Shown: positions 9,213 through 18,741 of the stretch, piece after piece
Position numbering within the stretch: the first letter of the stretch is position 1
Layout: the number at the start of each line of letters is the position of its first letter
DNA from: Pseudomonadota bacterium
GTDB taxonomy: Bacteria; Pseudomonadota; Alphaproteobacteria; Rhizobiales; Devosiaceae
Assembly (NCBI GenBank): GCA_023431205.1
Contig: JAEYXQ010000160.1
Location: forward strand, 1 to 64,000
Length of the DNA: 64,000 bases
Direction of reading: 5' to 3'
Made by a program: the position numbers and the translations under genes
Notes under the pieces: model-generated
Told to the model about the DNA's origin: nothing
Databases searched by the model: none
The model's input: only the letters and a program-made list of their open reading frames with translations

Positions 9213-10217
9213 CTAGCCGGCGAGACCGTGTGCCTGGGTCAAGTCGGAGAGACGCACCTGGGGCCGCGCACCGATGTGAGAGATCACCTCGGAGGCTGCG
9301 AGGCAGCCAGTCTTGAGCGCGGACTCAAGCGTCTGGCCCCGGGCAATCCCCAGAAGGAAGCCGGATGCGAACAGGTCGCCGGCACCGGTCGCGTCGACGA
9401 CCCTGTCGACGGAAAATGCCGGGATGGAGACGATCTCTCCGTTGTAAACCGCCATGGCGCCGTCGGCGCCCATGGTGATGGCGGCAAGTTCGGCATCCTT
9501 GGCGATCTCGCGCACGGCTTCGCCGAGATCATCGGTTTCGTACAGGGACTTCAACTCGTGAACGTTGGCGAACACGTAGTCGATGGTCTTGGAGCGGATC
9601 AAATCGAGGAATTCGGCCCGATAGCGATCGACGCAGAACGGATCGGAGAGGGTGAAGGCAGCGGCGCGTTCGTTCTTGTGAGCGTAGTGCGCGGCCAGCA
9701 CGAACGCCTTCTTTGCCTCCACGGGGTCCCAGAGGAAACCCTCCATGTAAGTGACCGCCGAGCCGCCGATCTCGTCGGGGCGAATGTCCTGCTCGGTCAA
9801 CTGATGGCAGGCGCCAAGATAGGTGTTCATGGTGCGCTCGCCATCTTCGGACAGGAAGATCATCGAACGCGCGGTGAGGGCGCCGTTCTTCAGCCGCGAG
9901 GTGGCGTAGTAGACGCCGATGTCGTTGAGGTCGTTCTCGAACACGTCCCCCAAGACGTCGTCGGCGACCTTGCCCACAAACGCGGCCCGACCGCCAAGCG
10001 AAGCCACACCGGCCGCCGTGTTGGCAGCGCTGCCGCCGGAGATCTGCTGCCGCGTCAACGGCATCTTGGCGTAAAGTTCCTCGGCCCGATCGGTGTCGAT
10101 CAGGTGCATGATGCCCTCGGTCATGCCCTCGCGCTCGATGAAGCCGGGCTCCACGGGGGCGATGATGTCGACGATGGCGTTGCCGATGGTCAGCACGTCG
10201 AAGCGGGTCTGGGTCAT
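9213..10217 (-). CDS. PfkB family carbohydrate kinase, adenosine-kinase type
   Basis: A 334-residue sugar/nucleoside kinase of the ribokinase (PfkB) family, common in alphaproteobacteria and usually annotated as adenosine kinase. The substrate motif GGSAANTAAGVASLGG is at residues 61-76, and the anion hole with catalytic base D281 is in DATGAGDLFASGF. The start DVLTIGNAIVDIIAPVE is typical of the adenosine-kinase-like branch. Substrate specificity is inferred from the family only. Stands alone. Confidence 0.88.
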   Translation of the reverse strand: MTQTRFDVLTIGNAIVDIIAPVEPGFIEREGMTEGIMHLIDTDRAEELYAKMPLTRQQISGGSAANTAAGVASLGGRAAFVGKVADDVLGDVFENDLNDIGVYYATSRLKNGALTARSMIFLSEDGERTMNTYLGACHQLTEQDIRPDEIGGSAVTYMEGFLWDPVEAKKAFVLAAHYAHKNERAAAFTLSDPFCVDRYRAEFLDLIRSKTIDYVFANVHELKSLYETDDLGEAVREIAKDAELAAITMGADGAMAVYNGEIVSIPAFSVDRVVDATGAGDLFASGFLLGIARGQTLESALKTGCLAASEVISHIGARPQVRLSDLTQAHGLAG

Positions 10218-10400
10218 GTCGGCTCCGTGTCAGCGCGCAGAACGGTTAGTCAGGGCGGAGCCGTAAGGTCCTGGGAAGGATTTGCTTGGCGGACGGTTCC
10301 AGATTGCAGAGCGGATTTACCGGCGCGAGCTTTTCGGTGTCAAACCAAAACGCGTCGGCGGTGTCAGCGGACCGCTTGGCCTGGGCAGGTACCACGGGCT

Positions 10401-11144
10401 CTAGCAGGAGTAGAGAGTGGTACGGATTAGCCCCACGCCACCCGTATTGGGAATCTCGCAGAGAACTCGCGCCTGCTTGTGGGCAAGATTGAAGGGAGGT
10501 TTGGCCAGATCCACGCCAGACTTGTTCTCGATCGGACGCACGGAGAAACCCGCTTTGTGGTCGGCGTTCGGCTGAAATGGTCCGTCAGGCAGCCCCTCGG
10601 TGACGATTATGTGCCGGTACGCAGACAGTTTTGGCAGGATGCAAGCGATCTGGGCATTCGACAGATGCTGCAAGACCTGCCGCAGCGTTACGACATCTCC
10701 CTCGGGGAGATTCTCTTCCACCGCGTTCAAGACCCGGAACTGAAGGTTCGGCTTGTCGCCATGGAGCCTGATGTTCTGCTCGATGATCTTCTTTGAGATG
10801 TCGCAGGCGACGTACTGGTCCACGTTGGGCAACAGTCTTTTTCCGACTTCGAAGTCACCACACCCGATGTCTACCAGCCGAAGCGGGCGTGGCTGCTGCC
10901 GCAGGAACTCAGAAACGGCAGCCAGGTATGGTTCTACAATCGCTGCATCACGAGTTCCGTGGCCAGAACTCAGTCCCCCGTTCGCCGTCCGGCCCCAAAG
11001 CCCCTCCCGGTAGATGTGGTCGAACTTCTCCGCCAGCGGCAATGTTGCGATCTCAGCCTCGCGACGTGCTTTGATTTTTTGCCACCGCCAATCCCGAATG
11101 AACTTTGGTACTACAAACCTGGCAATAGTTTTCGCAGTCGCCAT
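10401..11144 (-). CDS. Class I SAM-dependent methyltransferase
   Basis: A 247-residue protein with the Rossmann methyltransferase motif I RLVDIGCGDFEVGKRLL and motif-II-like YVACDISKKII, followed by VVTLRQVLQHLSNAQI. The N terminus is basic and may bind membrane or sugar substrates; relatives occur in cell-surface polysaccharide loci, but no such neighbours are present here. Three consecutive ATG codons are possible starts; ATG 11144 is chosen because the GGAGGGG ribosome binding site overlaps or abuts the earlier ones. Substrate unknown. Confidence 0.78.
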   Translation of the reverse strand: MATAKTIARFVVPKFIRDWRWQKIKARREAEIATLPLAEKFDHIYREGLWGRTANGGLSSGHGTRDAAIVEPYLAAVSEFLRQQPRPLRLVDIGCGDFEVGKRLLPNVDQYVACDISKKIIEQNIRLHGDKPNLQFRVLNAVEENLPEGDVVTLRQVLQHLSNAQIACILPKLSAYRHIIVTEGLPDGPFQPNADHKAGFSVRPIENKSGVDLAKPPFNLAHKQARVLCEIPNTGGVGLIRTTLYSC

Positions 11145-11159
11145 CATCATCCCCTCCAA

Positions 11160-11481
11160 TGACAGGGCTTTACGATGGACTTATTGTTAGTTGTTGCCAA
11201 GTAATCAGTTGCCGAGCAGAAAGTGCAGATGGGTGATGGGCTGCGGGATGGTGGTCGGGGGCCGGACCTGTCCTGGCCATAAGGCATCGAAACCGGGTCG
11301 GGCAGTGTGCTCTGTAGGGCGGCCTCAGACGGGTCGGTCTGCGTCGCGACAGTGCTCCTCAGGCGAAAGAGTGGGCTGCAGCGGCGACCCGCATTGGGAA
11401 CCTTGCGGTCCCGCGAAACCGGTTCACCGAAGGCGCTCAGAGTTCGAATACGGGACGAAACGCGTAGACCGCGAAAGCAGG
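11160..11481. other. Intergenic, nothing recognised
   Basis: About 320 bases between the methyltransferase and tRNA-Thr. No convincing gene, RNA or repeat is seen; open frames here lack ribosome binding sites and family similarity. Confidence 0.5.
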
Positions 11482-11557
<76 letters not shown>

Positions 11558-11698
11558 GCGAGGACGGCTCTAGCATCGACAGACTTGGGTGGCAACGCCG
11601 CGCGCGAGCGGCTGTCGAAAACCCGGCGGTTCGGGCGCACTTGCCTTGACCCCACAGAGCCTCCGGCCAATATGGGAAGCGAGAGAGGGAAGGTGTTC

Positions 11699-12730
11699 GT
11701 GACGGGTCTCGGGTGGTTGTTGCGGCTGGTGGGCGCGCTCGCCTTGCCGGCACTGATGGTGTTGCCGGCCACCGCTCAGGAGTCGACGCTGGACCTCGTT
11801 CGCGAACGTGGCTTCCTGATCTGCGGTTCGGCCAATCCGGTGTCCGGTTTTGCCCAACAAGACGCTGAAGGTCGCTGGTCCGGTTTCGACGTCGATCTTT
11901 GCCGCGGCCTTGCCGCCGCGGTGCTCGGCAATCCCGATGCCATCGAGTTCCGGGCGCTTCGGGGCGAGGCGCGATATGCGCCGCTGCAGACGGGGCAGGT
12001 CGACGTGCTGACGCGCAGCGGTGCCTGGGGCATGCGGCGCGACACGATCTACGGCACCACTTTCGCTGCAACCGCCTTTTTCGATGGCCAGGCCTTCATG
12101 GTTCCGCAAAGCCTCGGCCTGGTTTCGGCTTTCGAGCTCGACAATGTCAGCATCTGCGTGATCGACGGCAGCGAGGAACTGCGACGGCTTCAGGAGTTCT
12201 TCTTCCTCAATCAGGCGAGCTATGTCGGCGTGCCATATGAGGATCCATCCGACCTCGCCATTGCCTACCAGGCCGGTAAATGCCAGGCAGTGTCGGCCTC
12301 CGGTCGGCAGTTGCAGGCGATCCGCCGGGCGCTACCGGACGCGTCGGCGCACCGGATTCTGCCCGAACGCATCTCCAAGGAATTGCTCGGGCCGGTGGTG
12401 CGCGAGGGAGATGACCGCTGGCTGAAGATCGTCCGGTGGACGCTGTTTGCCCTGATCGATGCCGAGGAATTGGGGGTCACCGCTCTCAACATCGATTCCC
12501 TTGCGGCCGCGAGGACGCCTGCGGTGCGGCGGCTGCTGGGCGTCGAGGGTAATTTCGGCTCCCCGCTGGGGCTCGCTCCCGATTTCATGGCCAAGGCCAT
12601 TCGTGCCGTGGGCAACTACGGGGAGATCTACGATCGTCACTTCGGCCCATCCACCGGCGCAGCCTTGCTGCGGGGGCAGAACGGGTTGTGGTCGAATGGC
12701 GGGCTGCTCTACGCCCCCCCGGTTCGTTAG
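11699..12730 (+). CDS. Second amino-acid ABC transporter substrate-binding protein (AapJ paralogue)
   Basis: A periplasmic binding protein of about 343 residues, clearly paralogous to the one at 4006. They share ISKE-LGPVVR-GDDRW-KI-RW, AEELGVT-N-D, RLLGVEG-FG-P-GL and VGNYGE-YDR-GP near the C terminus. A signal peptide ends at TAQ. No permease or ATPase gene is adjacent, so it either feeds the transporter at 5.2-8.7 kb or has a sensing role (inference). The start is uncertain: GTG 11699 lies about 8 bases after GAGGGA; ATG 11672 is the alternative. Confidence 0.88.
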   Translation: MTGLGWLLRLVGALALPALMVLPATAQESTLDLVRERGFLICGSANPVSGFAQQDAEGRWSGFDVDLCRGLAAAVLGNPDAIEFRALRGEARYAPLQTGQVDVLTRSGAWGMRRDTIYGTTFAATAFFDGQAFMVPQSLGLVSAFELDNVSICVIDGSEELRRLQEFFFLNQASYVGVPYEDPSDLAIAYQAGKCQAVSASGRQLQAIRRALPDASAHRILPERISKELLGPVVREGDDRWLKIVRWTLFALIDAEELGVTALNIDSLAAARTPAVRRLLGVEGNFGSPLGLAPDFMAKAIRAVGNYGEIYDRHFGPSTGAALLRGQNGLWSNGGLLYAPPVR

Positions 12731-13449
12731 TCTTTCGAAGCGAACACGATGCTGACCCGGCGGTTCTGCTTGCCCTTCTTCTCGATCTTGCCGAAGGCCA
12801 GCTGACCGATCTCGCCGGTTGAGCGCACGTGGGTGCCGCCGCAGGGCTGCAGGTCGATGTCGCCAATGCGGACCAGGCGCACGCGGCCCTGGCCCATTGG
12901 TGGCTTGACGTTCATGGTCTTGATCAGGTCCGGCTGGGCCGCCATCTCCTCATCCGTGATCCACTCCGCAGTGACCGGATAGTCTACTTCAACCATCTTG
13001 TTGAGGCGCTCGGTGAGTTCGTCGATGTTCTCCGGAGCCTCCGGCATGTCGAAGTCGAGGCGTCCCTTGTCTTCGCCGACGGAGCCGCCGGTGACGGGAA
13101 AGGGCAGCACCACCGACAACAGATGCAGCGCGGTGTGCATGCGCATGAGCCGATGCCTGCGATCCCAGTCGATTGCGGCGGTGACCGTGTCTCCTGCCTT
13201 GGGCAGAACGTCCGTGCCCGCAGGCACATGGACGATGCGGGTCTTGTCGCCTTCCGGGTGAACGGCGGTTGTGATCGCCAAGGCGCGGCCGTCGGACAGG
13301 AGCAGCCGTCCGCTGTCGCCGGGTTGGCCGCCCGAAGCGGCATAGAACACGGTCCTGTCGAGGACGATGCCGCCTTCCGGTGTGACCTCCGTCACAGAGG
13401 CGTCGGTCTCGACGAGATAGGAATCGTCGCGGAACAGGAATTCAGTCAT
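12727..13449 (-). CDS. Alanyl-tRNA editing protein (AlaX-type)
   Basis: A 240-residue trans-editing enzyme that hydrolyses mischarged seryl- or glycyl-tRNA(Ala). It resembles the editing domain of AlaRS. The metal-binding sets are H105 and H109 in HTALHLL and C204/H208 in CGGTH; the N-terminal FYAASGGQPGDSG is the other conserved block. The start abuts the stop of the cardiolipin synthase gene upstream, so the two are probably one transcript. The 3' end overlaps the stop of the convergent binding-protein gene by 4 bases. Confidence 0.92.
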   Translation of the reverse strand: MTEFLFRDDSYLVETDASVTEVTPEGGIVLDRTVFYAASGGQPGDSGRLLLSDGRALAITTAVHPEGDKTRIVHVPAGTDVLPKAGDTVTAAIDWDRRHRLMRMHTALHLLSVVLPFPVTGGSVGEDKGRLDFDMPEAPENIDELTERLNKMVEVDYPVTAEWITDEEMAAQPDLIKTMNVKPPMGQGRVRLVRIGDIDLQPCGGTHVRSTGEIGQLAFGKIEKKGKQNRRVSIVFASKD

Positions 13450-14901
13450 TCAGAGCACCGGGGAGAGCAGGCGGGCGGCCTGGGTCAGGAAGCGCATCCA
13501 GGGGGCGCGGTTCTTCACTTCATCGAGTTCCACCAGCCGGCAGCTCTTGAAGTCTTCCAGCAGCATCTGCTCGACGGCGGTGATGGTCTCTTCGTCGGCG
13601 AACCAGAGGGTGATCTCGAAGTTGATGGCAAAGGAGCGGTTGTCGAAGTTGACGCTGCCGATGGAGGCGATCTGGTCGTCCATCAGCACCACCTTCTGGT
13701 GCAGGAAGCCGTCGGTGTAGCGGTAGACGGGCACGCCGTGCTCCACCATGCCATCGGCATGGGCAATGCTGGCGAGCCAGACGAGCTTGTGGTCAGGCTC
13801 GTCCGGCAGCATCACCCGCACATCGACCCCCCGAAGCCGCGCCGCAAACAGGGCAGTGCGGATATCGGTGTCGGGAACGAAATAGGGGCTGACGATCCAC
13901 ACCCGCTCTCGCGCGCGGCCGATGATGTCGGTGAAGGCGATGGCGCATTCCTCGAGCTTGTCGGCCGGCCCCGAGCCCATGACCAGCACCGACTGGTCGC
14001 CGGGGGTGGGCACCTTTTCGGGCGGCGTTTCAGGCAGTGCTTCGCCCGTCGCCCATTGCCAGTCCTCGCGGAACAAGAGCGCGCAGGCCAGCGCCGCGGG
14101 CCCGGAGACCCGGACGTGGGTGTCGCGCCAATGGCCGAAGCGCGGATCTTCGCCGAGGTATTCGACGCCGACATTGTGCCCGCCGACCCAGGCGTGCTCC
14201 CCATCGACCACGACGATCTTGCGGTGGTTGCGGTAGTTGATGCGGGTCGGTCCGAAGAGCCGCAGGAATTTGTGGCGCTGGTTGAAGCCGGCGACGCGGA
14301 TACCGGACTCGCGCAGTTCCCGCCGATACCGCTTAGGCATCCCGGTGGAGCCGATATCGTCGTAGAGCAGGTAGACCTTCACGCCGGCCTTGGCGCGCTC
14401 GATTAGCCGTTCCGCCAGTTCCCTGCCGAGCGCATCGTCCCTGACGATGTAGAACTGGACCAGAAGGTAGTTCTTCGCCGTGGCGATGCCTTCAAAGATG
14501 GAATGGAAGGTGGCGTGCCCGTCGACTAGCAATTCCACCGCGTTGCCGTTGAGGAACGGGACTTCGGAGACCTTGGTCTGGACCGGCCATTTGTGGCTGG
14601 TTTCGCGGTCGATCAGCGCCAGGTCCTTGGCGCGAAGCGGGCGAGCTGCTCGGCCGTTGCGGATGCGGTCGGTGGCGTAGTCGTCGAACGCCTTCCAGCC
14701 GAAGACCATGTAGATGAACACGGTCGGGAACGGCAGCAGCGCCAGCGACAGCAGCCAGGCGATCGAGCCCTGCGAGGTGCGCGAGTTCATGATTTCGCGC
14801 ACGGCGCAGACAAAGGCCAGCAGGTAGATCGCGGCCGTGATGGCCGCGAACAGGCTGAGGTCGGCGGTGATGAAGCGGAGGAGGTCGTCTAGACCGAACA
14901 A
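13450..14901 (-). CDS. cls: Cardiolipin synthase (phospholipase D family)
   Basis: A 483-residue inner-membrane enzyme that joins phosphatidyl groups to make cardiolipin. Two N-terminal membrane spans (about 13-33 and 46-68) are followed by two HKD motifs: H226-K228-D233 in HRKIVVVDGE and H401-K403-D408 in HQKVVLMDD. Both are intact, so it should be active. It is directly followed, without a gap, by the alanyl-tRNA editing gene. Confidence 0.93.
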   Translation of the reverse strand: MFGLDDLLRFITADLSLFAAITAAIYLLAFVCAVREIMNSRTSQGSIAWLLSLALLPFPTVFIYMVFGWKAFDDYATDRIRNGRAARPLRAKDLALIDRETSHKWPVQTKVSEVPFLNGNAVELLVDGHATFHSIFEGIATAKNYLLVQFYIVRDDALGRELAERLIERAKAGVKVYLLYDDIGSTGMPKRYRRELRESGIRVAGFNQRHKFLRLFGPTRINYRNHRKIVVVDGEHAWVGGHNVGVEYLGEDPRFGHWRDTHVRVSGPAALACALLFREDWQWATGEALPETPPEKVPTPGDQSVLVMGSGPADKLEECAIAFTDIIGRARERVWIVSPYFVPDTDIRTALFAARLRGVDVRVMLPDEPDHKLVWLASIAHADGMVEHGVPVYRYTDGFLHQKVVLMDDQIASIGSVNFDNRSFAINFEITLWFADEETITAVEQMLLEDFKSCRLVELDEVKNRAPWMRFLTQAARLLSPVL

Positions 14902-14979
14902 GCAACAAACTCGTGACGCTGAAAGACCGCTACCTTAGCAGCCCTGCAGCGACGGACAATGCAGCAGACCGCCAGAGGT

Positions 14980-16029
14980 TCAGACTGGATCGGGCTCAAG
15001 CACGCTGCTGATGTCGATCCGCGTCCGGGCCTCGAGCCAGTTTGGCACCGGCAGGCCCTTGCCCCGCAGGAATTCCGGGTTGAAGATCTTGCTGGCGTAG
15101 CGGTTGCCGTAGTCGCAGAGGATGGTGACGATGGTCTTGCCCGGCCCCAGATCCCGCGCCATGCGCACGGCGCCGGCGATGTTGATGGCGCTGGAGCCGC
15201 CGAGGCAGAGGCCTTCGTGTTCGAGCAGGTCGAAGATGTAGGGCAGGGCCTCGGCATCCGGGATCTGGTACGGCAGATCGACCTTTAGGCCCTCGAGGTT
15301 GGCGGTGATCCGGCCCTGACCAATCCCCTCGGTGATCGAGTTGCCGCCCGATTTCAGTTCGCCATTGGCATAGTAGTTGAAGAGGGACGCACCCTCAGGG
15401 TCGGCGAGACCGATCTTCACATCGGAACTGCGCGCCCGCAGCGCCTCGGCTACACCGGCCAGGGTGCCGCCGGAGCCGACGGCACAGATGAAGCCATCCA
15501 CGCGGCCATTGGTATCGTGCCAGATTTCGGGGCCGGTGGTTTCGACATGCGCACGGCGGTTCGCCGTGTTGTCGAACTGGTTGGCCCAAACGGCGCCGTT
15601 CGGCAGCTCGCGGTTGAGTTTCTCGGCAAGGCGGCCCGAAATCTTGATGTAGTTGTTGGGGTGCTTGTAGGGCTTGGCCGGCACCTCGATGAGCTCGGCC
15701 CCATAAAGGCGCAGCGCGTCCTTCTTTTCCTGGCTCTGGGTCTCGGGAATGACGATCACCGACTTGTAGCCCAGAGCGTTGGCGACCAGCGTCAGGCCAA
15801 TGCCCGTATTACCGGCGGTGCCTTCAACGATGGTGCCGCCCGGCTTGAGGGCGCCGGACTTCACTGCATCGTGGATGATGAACAATGCGGCCCGGTCTTT
15901 CACCGACTGGCCGGGGTTGAGGAATTCGGCCTTGCCCCAGATTTCGCAACCAGTCAGCGCCGACACGCGATTGAGACGGATCAGCGGCGTGTTGCCGATG
16001 GCGGAAATCAGGTCTTGGTGCTTGGCCAT
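14980..16029 (-). CDS. cysK: Cysteine synthase A / cystathionine beta-synthase-family enzyme
   Basis: A 349-residue PLP enzyme that makes cysteine from O-acetylserine and sulfide, according to its family. The PLP lysine is K44 in NPGQSVKDRAA, and the phosphate/substrate loop is EGTAGNTGIG. A longer C terminus than classical CysK and the NPGQS form suggest the alphaproteobacterial second clade of cysteine synthase A. The exact nucleophile (O-acetylserine or another activated serine) is not certain from sequence. Confidence 0.88.
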   Translation of the reverse strand: MAKHQDLISAIGNTPLIRLNRVSALTGCEIWGKAEFLNPGQSVKDRAALFIIHDAVKSGALKPGGTIVEGTAGNTGIGLTLVANALGYKSVIVIPETQSQEKKDALRLYGAELIEVPAKPYKHPNNYIKISGRLAEKLNRELPNGAVWANQFDNTANRRAHVETTGPEIWHDTNGRVDGFICAVGSGGTLAGVAEALRARSSDVKIGLADPEGASLFNYYANGELKSGGNSITEGIGQGRITANLEGLKVDLPYQIPDAEALPYIFDLLEHEGLCLGGSSAINIAGAVRMARDLGPGKTIVTILCDYGNRYASKIFNPEFLRGKGLPVPNWLEARTRIDISSVLEPDPV

Positions 16030-16188
16030 GGTCTATCGATCTAGGATTGGGGCTGAATGGTACGAATGCCAACAGGGGCCGACAAGGCGGAACACGCCCA
16101 CACGGCAGGACTTTTCAGCAGCAGGTGTCGGGCGGTAACCGGTACTCCGCCCGCCTTCGCCGGCAGCAAATCATTTCTTGAGGCCGCG

Positions 16189-16647
16189 CTACTCCATCAG
16201 CTCAGCGAGTTGCTCCAGGGCGGCGCTCCAGGCCTCCATGGAGAAGATGCGCGTCTGCGGATCGGCGTGCGCAAGGCCGCGCTCGGTGAGGGTGATGCAG
16301 GTCTGATCGTTGCCGACCGGCTCGAACAGGATGTCGAGCACGAAGATCAGCTCGTCGTCCCCTTCTTCCTCTTCGTCTTTATGTACCCAAGACATCACCA
16401 GCCGCTGGTCCTCGACGAAGGTCAGGATTTCGCCGGTGACCACCTGGTCGGCATCCTCGTCTTCATCTCCGAAGGTGATGAACCGGTACTCGCCGCCTTC
16501 AAAGGCATCAAGTTCCGCTTCGTCCGCCTGCCATTGCTCGATCAGGGCCGGATCGGTCCAGGCGGAGAACACGTCACTGACGTTGGCGTCGATGGTGCGG
16601 GTAAGGGTGATCTGGGACTCGGTGTCCCCGCTTGCTGGATCGCTCAT
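16189..16647 (-). CDS. SRPBCC (AHSA1-like) domain protein
   Basis: A 152-residue helix-grip protein: ITLTRTIDANVSDVFSAWTDP at the start and a C-terminal helix around FSMEAWSAALEQLAELME, typical of the activator-of-Hsp90 homologue 1 (AHSA1)/START-like family. Very acidic. It probably binds a small hydrophobic ligand; function unknown. Its start overlaps the stop of the MFS gene by 4 bases (ATGA), showing co-transcription. Confidence 0.85.
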   Translation of the reverse strand: MSDPASGDTESQITLTRTIDANVSDVFSAWTDPALIEQWQADEAELDAFEGGEYRFITFGDEDEDADQVVTGEILTFVEDQRLVMSWVHKDEEEEGDDELIFVLDILFEPVGNDQTCITLTERGLAHADPQTRIFSMEAWSAALEQLAELME

Positions 16648-17867
16648 GCGGTCTCCTTGGCACGTCCGTGCAGTTCGTCCGACCGGGGCAGGAAGATGGT
16701 CAGCACGCCCAATATGGGCAGGAACGCACAGAACTGGAAAACGGCGATGATGCCGATCATGTCGGCGAGCCCGCCAAGCACGGCGGCGCCCAGTGCGCCG
16801 ACGCCGAAGGCGAAGCCGAACACGAAGCCGGCGACCATCCCGACCTTTCCGGGCACCAGTTCCTGAGCATAGACGACGATCGCGGAGAAGGCGGACGCCA
16901 GCACCAGGCCGGCCAGAACGCTCATCGCGGCCGTACCGAAGAGATCAAGGTGCGGCAGCAGCAGGGTGAAGGGCAGGGCTCCGAGAATGGAGACCCAGAC
17001 CACCGCAAGGCGGCCGAAACGATCGCCGACAGGGCCACCGATGAAGGTGCCGGCAGCGATCGCCCCAAGGAACAGGAACAGATAAAGCTGCGACTCTTCC
17101 TTGGAGACGCCGAATTTCTCGATGAGGAAGAAGGCGTAGTAGGTCTTGAGCGTCTCGATGTAGACGTACTTGCTCAGCAGCAGGGCGCCGATCACGACGA
17201 AGGCAATGATCAGGCGCTGGCGGGTCAACTGCGGCTTCACCACCGGCGCGCGCGGTTGCAGGGCCAGTTGGCGCTGATGTTCGGCGTACCAGCGGCCGAC
17301 ATAGGCGAGCAGCACAACACCCACCGCGGCCACGATCACGAACCAGGCCGTGCTTGCCTGGCCCATCGGCAACAGAATCATCGCTGCCGCCAGCGGCCCG
17401 AGCGCCGTCCCGGCATTCCCACCCACCTGGAACAGCGACTGCGCCAAGCCAAGTCGTCCGCCCGAGGCGAGGCGCGCAAGTCGCGAGGCTTCGGGATGGA
17501 ACAGCGCCGATCCGGTGCCCATGACCATGGAGGCGAGGAACAGCAGGCCGAATCCGTTGGCGGTCGCGAGGAGGAACACGCCGATGCCGACAATGGCGAG
17601 CGACAGCGCCAGCCAGTAGGGCTTCGGCCGCAGGTCGCCATAAAGGCCAAAGGCCGGCTGCAGGATGCAGGCGGTGATCTGCTGGGCCAGGGTCAGCAGG
17701 CCGATCTGGAAATAACTGAGTCCGTAGGCGTCCTTCAGCAGCGGGTAGAGCGCGGGCAGCAGGAACTGCATCAGATCGTTCAGCAGGTGCGAGGTGCTGA
17801 TGGCGGCAATGATGCCAGTCGACATGCGTTGCCTGGCTGGAGCAGCCAGGTTGGATTCGGCGGTCAT
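16644..17867 (-). CDS. MFS transporter, fosmidomycin-resistance (Fsr) type
   Basis: A multidrug-type major facilitator with about 12 membrane spans and 407 residues. The first-span region (SHLLNDLMQFLLPALYPLL) and the following YGLSYFQIGLL and GLYGDLRPKPY are characteristic of the Fsr group. Likely an inner-membrane exporter of small hydrophilic compounds; fosmidomycin specificity is family knowledge, not shown here. An in-frame ATG at 17897 is an alternative start; neither has a good ribosome binding site. Confidence 0.87.
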   Translation of the reverse strand: MTAESNLAAPARQRMSTGIIAAISTSHLLNDLMQFLLPALYPLLKDAYGLSYFQIGLLTLAQQITACILQPAFGLYGDLRPKPYWLALSLAIVGIGVFLLATANGFGLLFLASMVMGTGSALFHPEASRLARLASGGRLGLAQSLFQVGGNAGTALGPLAAAMILLPMGQASTAWFVIVAAVGVVLLAYVGRWYAEHQRQLALQPRAPVVKPQLTRQRLIIAFVVIGALLLSKYVYIETLKTYYAFFLIEKFGVSKEESQLYLFLFLGAIAAGTFIGGPVGDRFGRLAVVWVSILGALPFTLLLPHLDLFGTAAMSVLAGLVLASAFSAIVVYAQELVPGKVGMVAGFVFGFAFGVGALGAAVLGGLADMIGIIAVFQFCAFLPILGVLTIFLPRSDELHGRAKETA

Positions 17868-17971
17868 GAATGGAAGCCCGAAACTGAAGACAGCCATGCC
17901 TAGCGTTCGCAGGCGAAGCTGGCAACCATCAGAGAATTAGAGGTGGGGCCGAGTGAGGGTCTAAACCCGAA

Positions 17972-18047
17972 TGGCTCCGCGAGCTGGACTCGAACCAGCG
18001 ACCATTCGATTAACAGTCGAACGCTCTACCAACTGAGCTATCGCGGA
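17972..18047 (-). tRNA. tRNA-Asn(GTT)
   Basis: Complete minus-strand tRNA: acceptor TCCGCGA/TCGCGGA, anticodon stem TTCGA/TCGAA with loop CTGTTAA (anticodon GTT), T-loop TTCGAGT, and encoded CCA at 17972-17974. Confidence 0.96.
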
Positions 18048-18141
18048 ACATTTCGTGTGCCCCTTCGGCGAGGGCGAGGTCCGTGTAGCGGACTTGTTTC
18101 GCTTTGCCAAGCCCCCAATCCCATCGCCTGTGCAGAAGTGG

Positions 18142-18741
18142 TCAGCCGTGCTCTCGAGCGCGCCGTTGCAGCTCGAGCAGATCGTCGAGGGTGTTGAGAT
18201 TGGCGAAGGGATCCACAGGGTCAGCCCAGTTGACCGCCACAGCGTCCAGAGTGCTGAGCAGGCTCCTGGGGCTGCGAGCGCCGGGCAGTGCACCAGAGAG
18301 ATTCTCGAGACGCCACAAGGCGTTCGTCGGGTAGAGCTGATCCTGCCAGGCGGCCACTGCGGCTGCTGCGGGCCCGATGCCAGCACAGAGTCGATCGGCA
18401 AAATCCGTAGGCAGGAAGGGTGTGTCCACCGCAACCGACAGCAGCAAACCCTGTCGAACTCCTCTGCTATCGAGAGCGGTCACGGCGGCGGCAAGGCCGG
18501 CCACAGGGCCCATGTGCATGTCGTCGCCATCAGGAACGGCAACGGCGTGCGGCGGCAGCGCCGGCAGCGAATTGTCCGGACCGGTCGCTACCAGCAGTGG
18601 GCTTTCCAGGCTGCCCAAAGCTCGTGCGACCCGATGGAGCAGGGTCCGGCCGCCCACGCGGAGGTCCGATTTGCGGGCGCCTCCCAACCGCGCCCCTGCG
18701 CCACCGGCGAGGATGACGACATGCAGGTCCTCAGCCGGCAT
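18142..18741 (-). CDS. mobA: Molybdenum cofactor guanylyltransferase
   Basis: A 199-residue cytoplasmic enzyme that attaches GMP to molybdopterin to form the bis-MGD cofactor. The N-terminal nucleotide-binding motif is VVILAGGAGARLGGARKSDL, a slightly divergent form of the usual LAGGxSxRMGxxK; VAVDTPFLPTDF is the metal-binding Asp region. ATG 18741 is preferred because the family begins just before this motif. The start lies 11 bases inside the end of benE, suggesting one transcript. Confidence 0.85.
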   Translation of the reverse strand: MPAEDLHVVILAGGAGARLGGARKSDLRVGGRTLLHRVARALGSLESPLLVATGPDNSLPALPPHAVAVPDGDDMHMGPVAGLAAAVTALDSRGVRQGLLLSVAVDTPFLPTDFADRLCAGIGPAAAAVAAWQDQLYPTNALWRLENLSGALPGARSPRSLLSTLDAVAVNWADPVDPFANLNTLDDLLELQRRAREHG

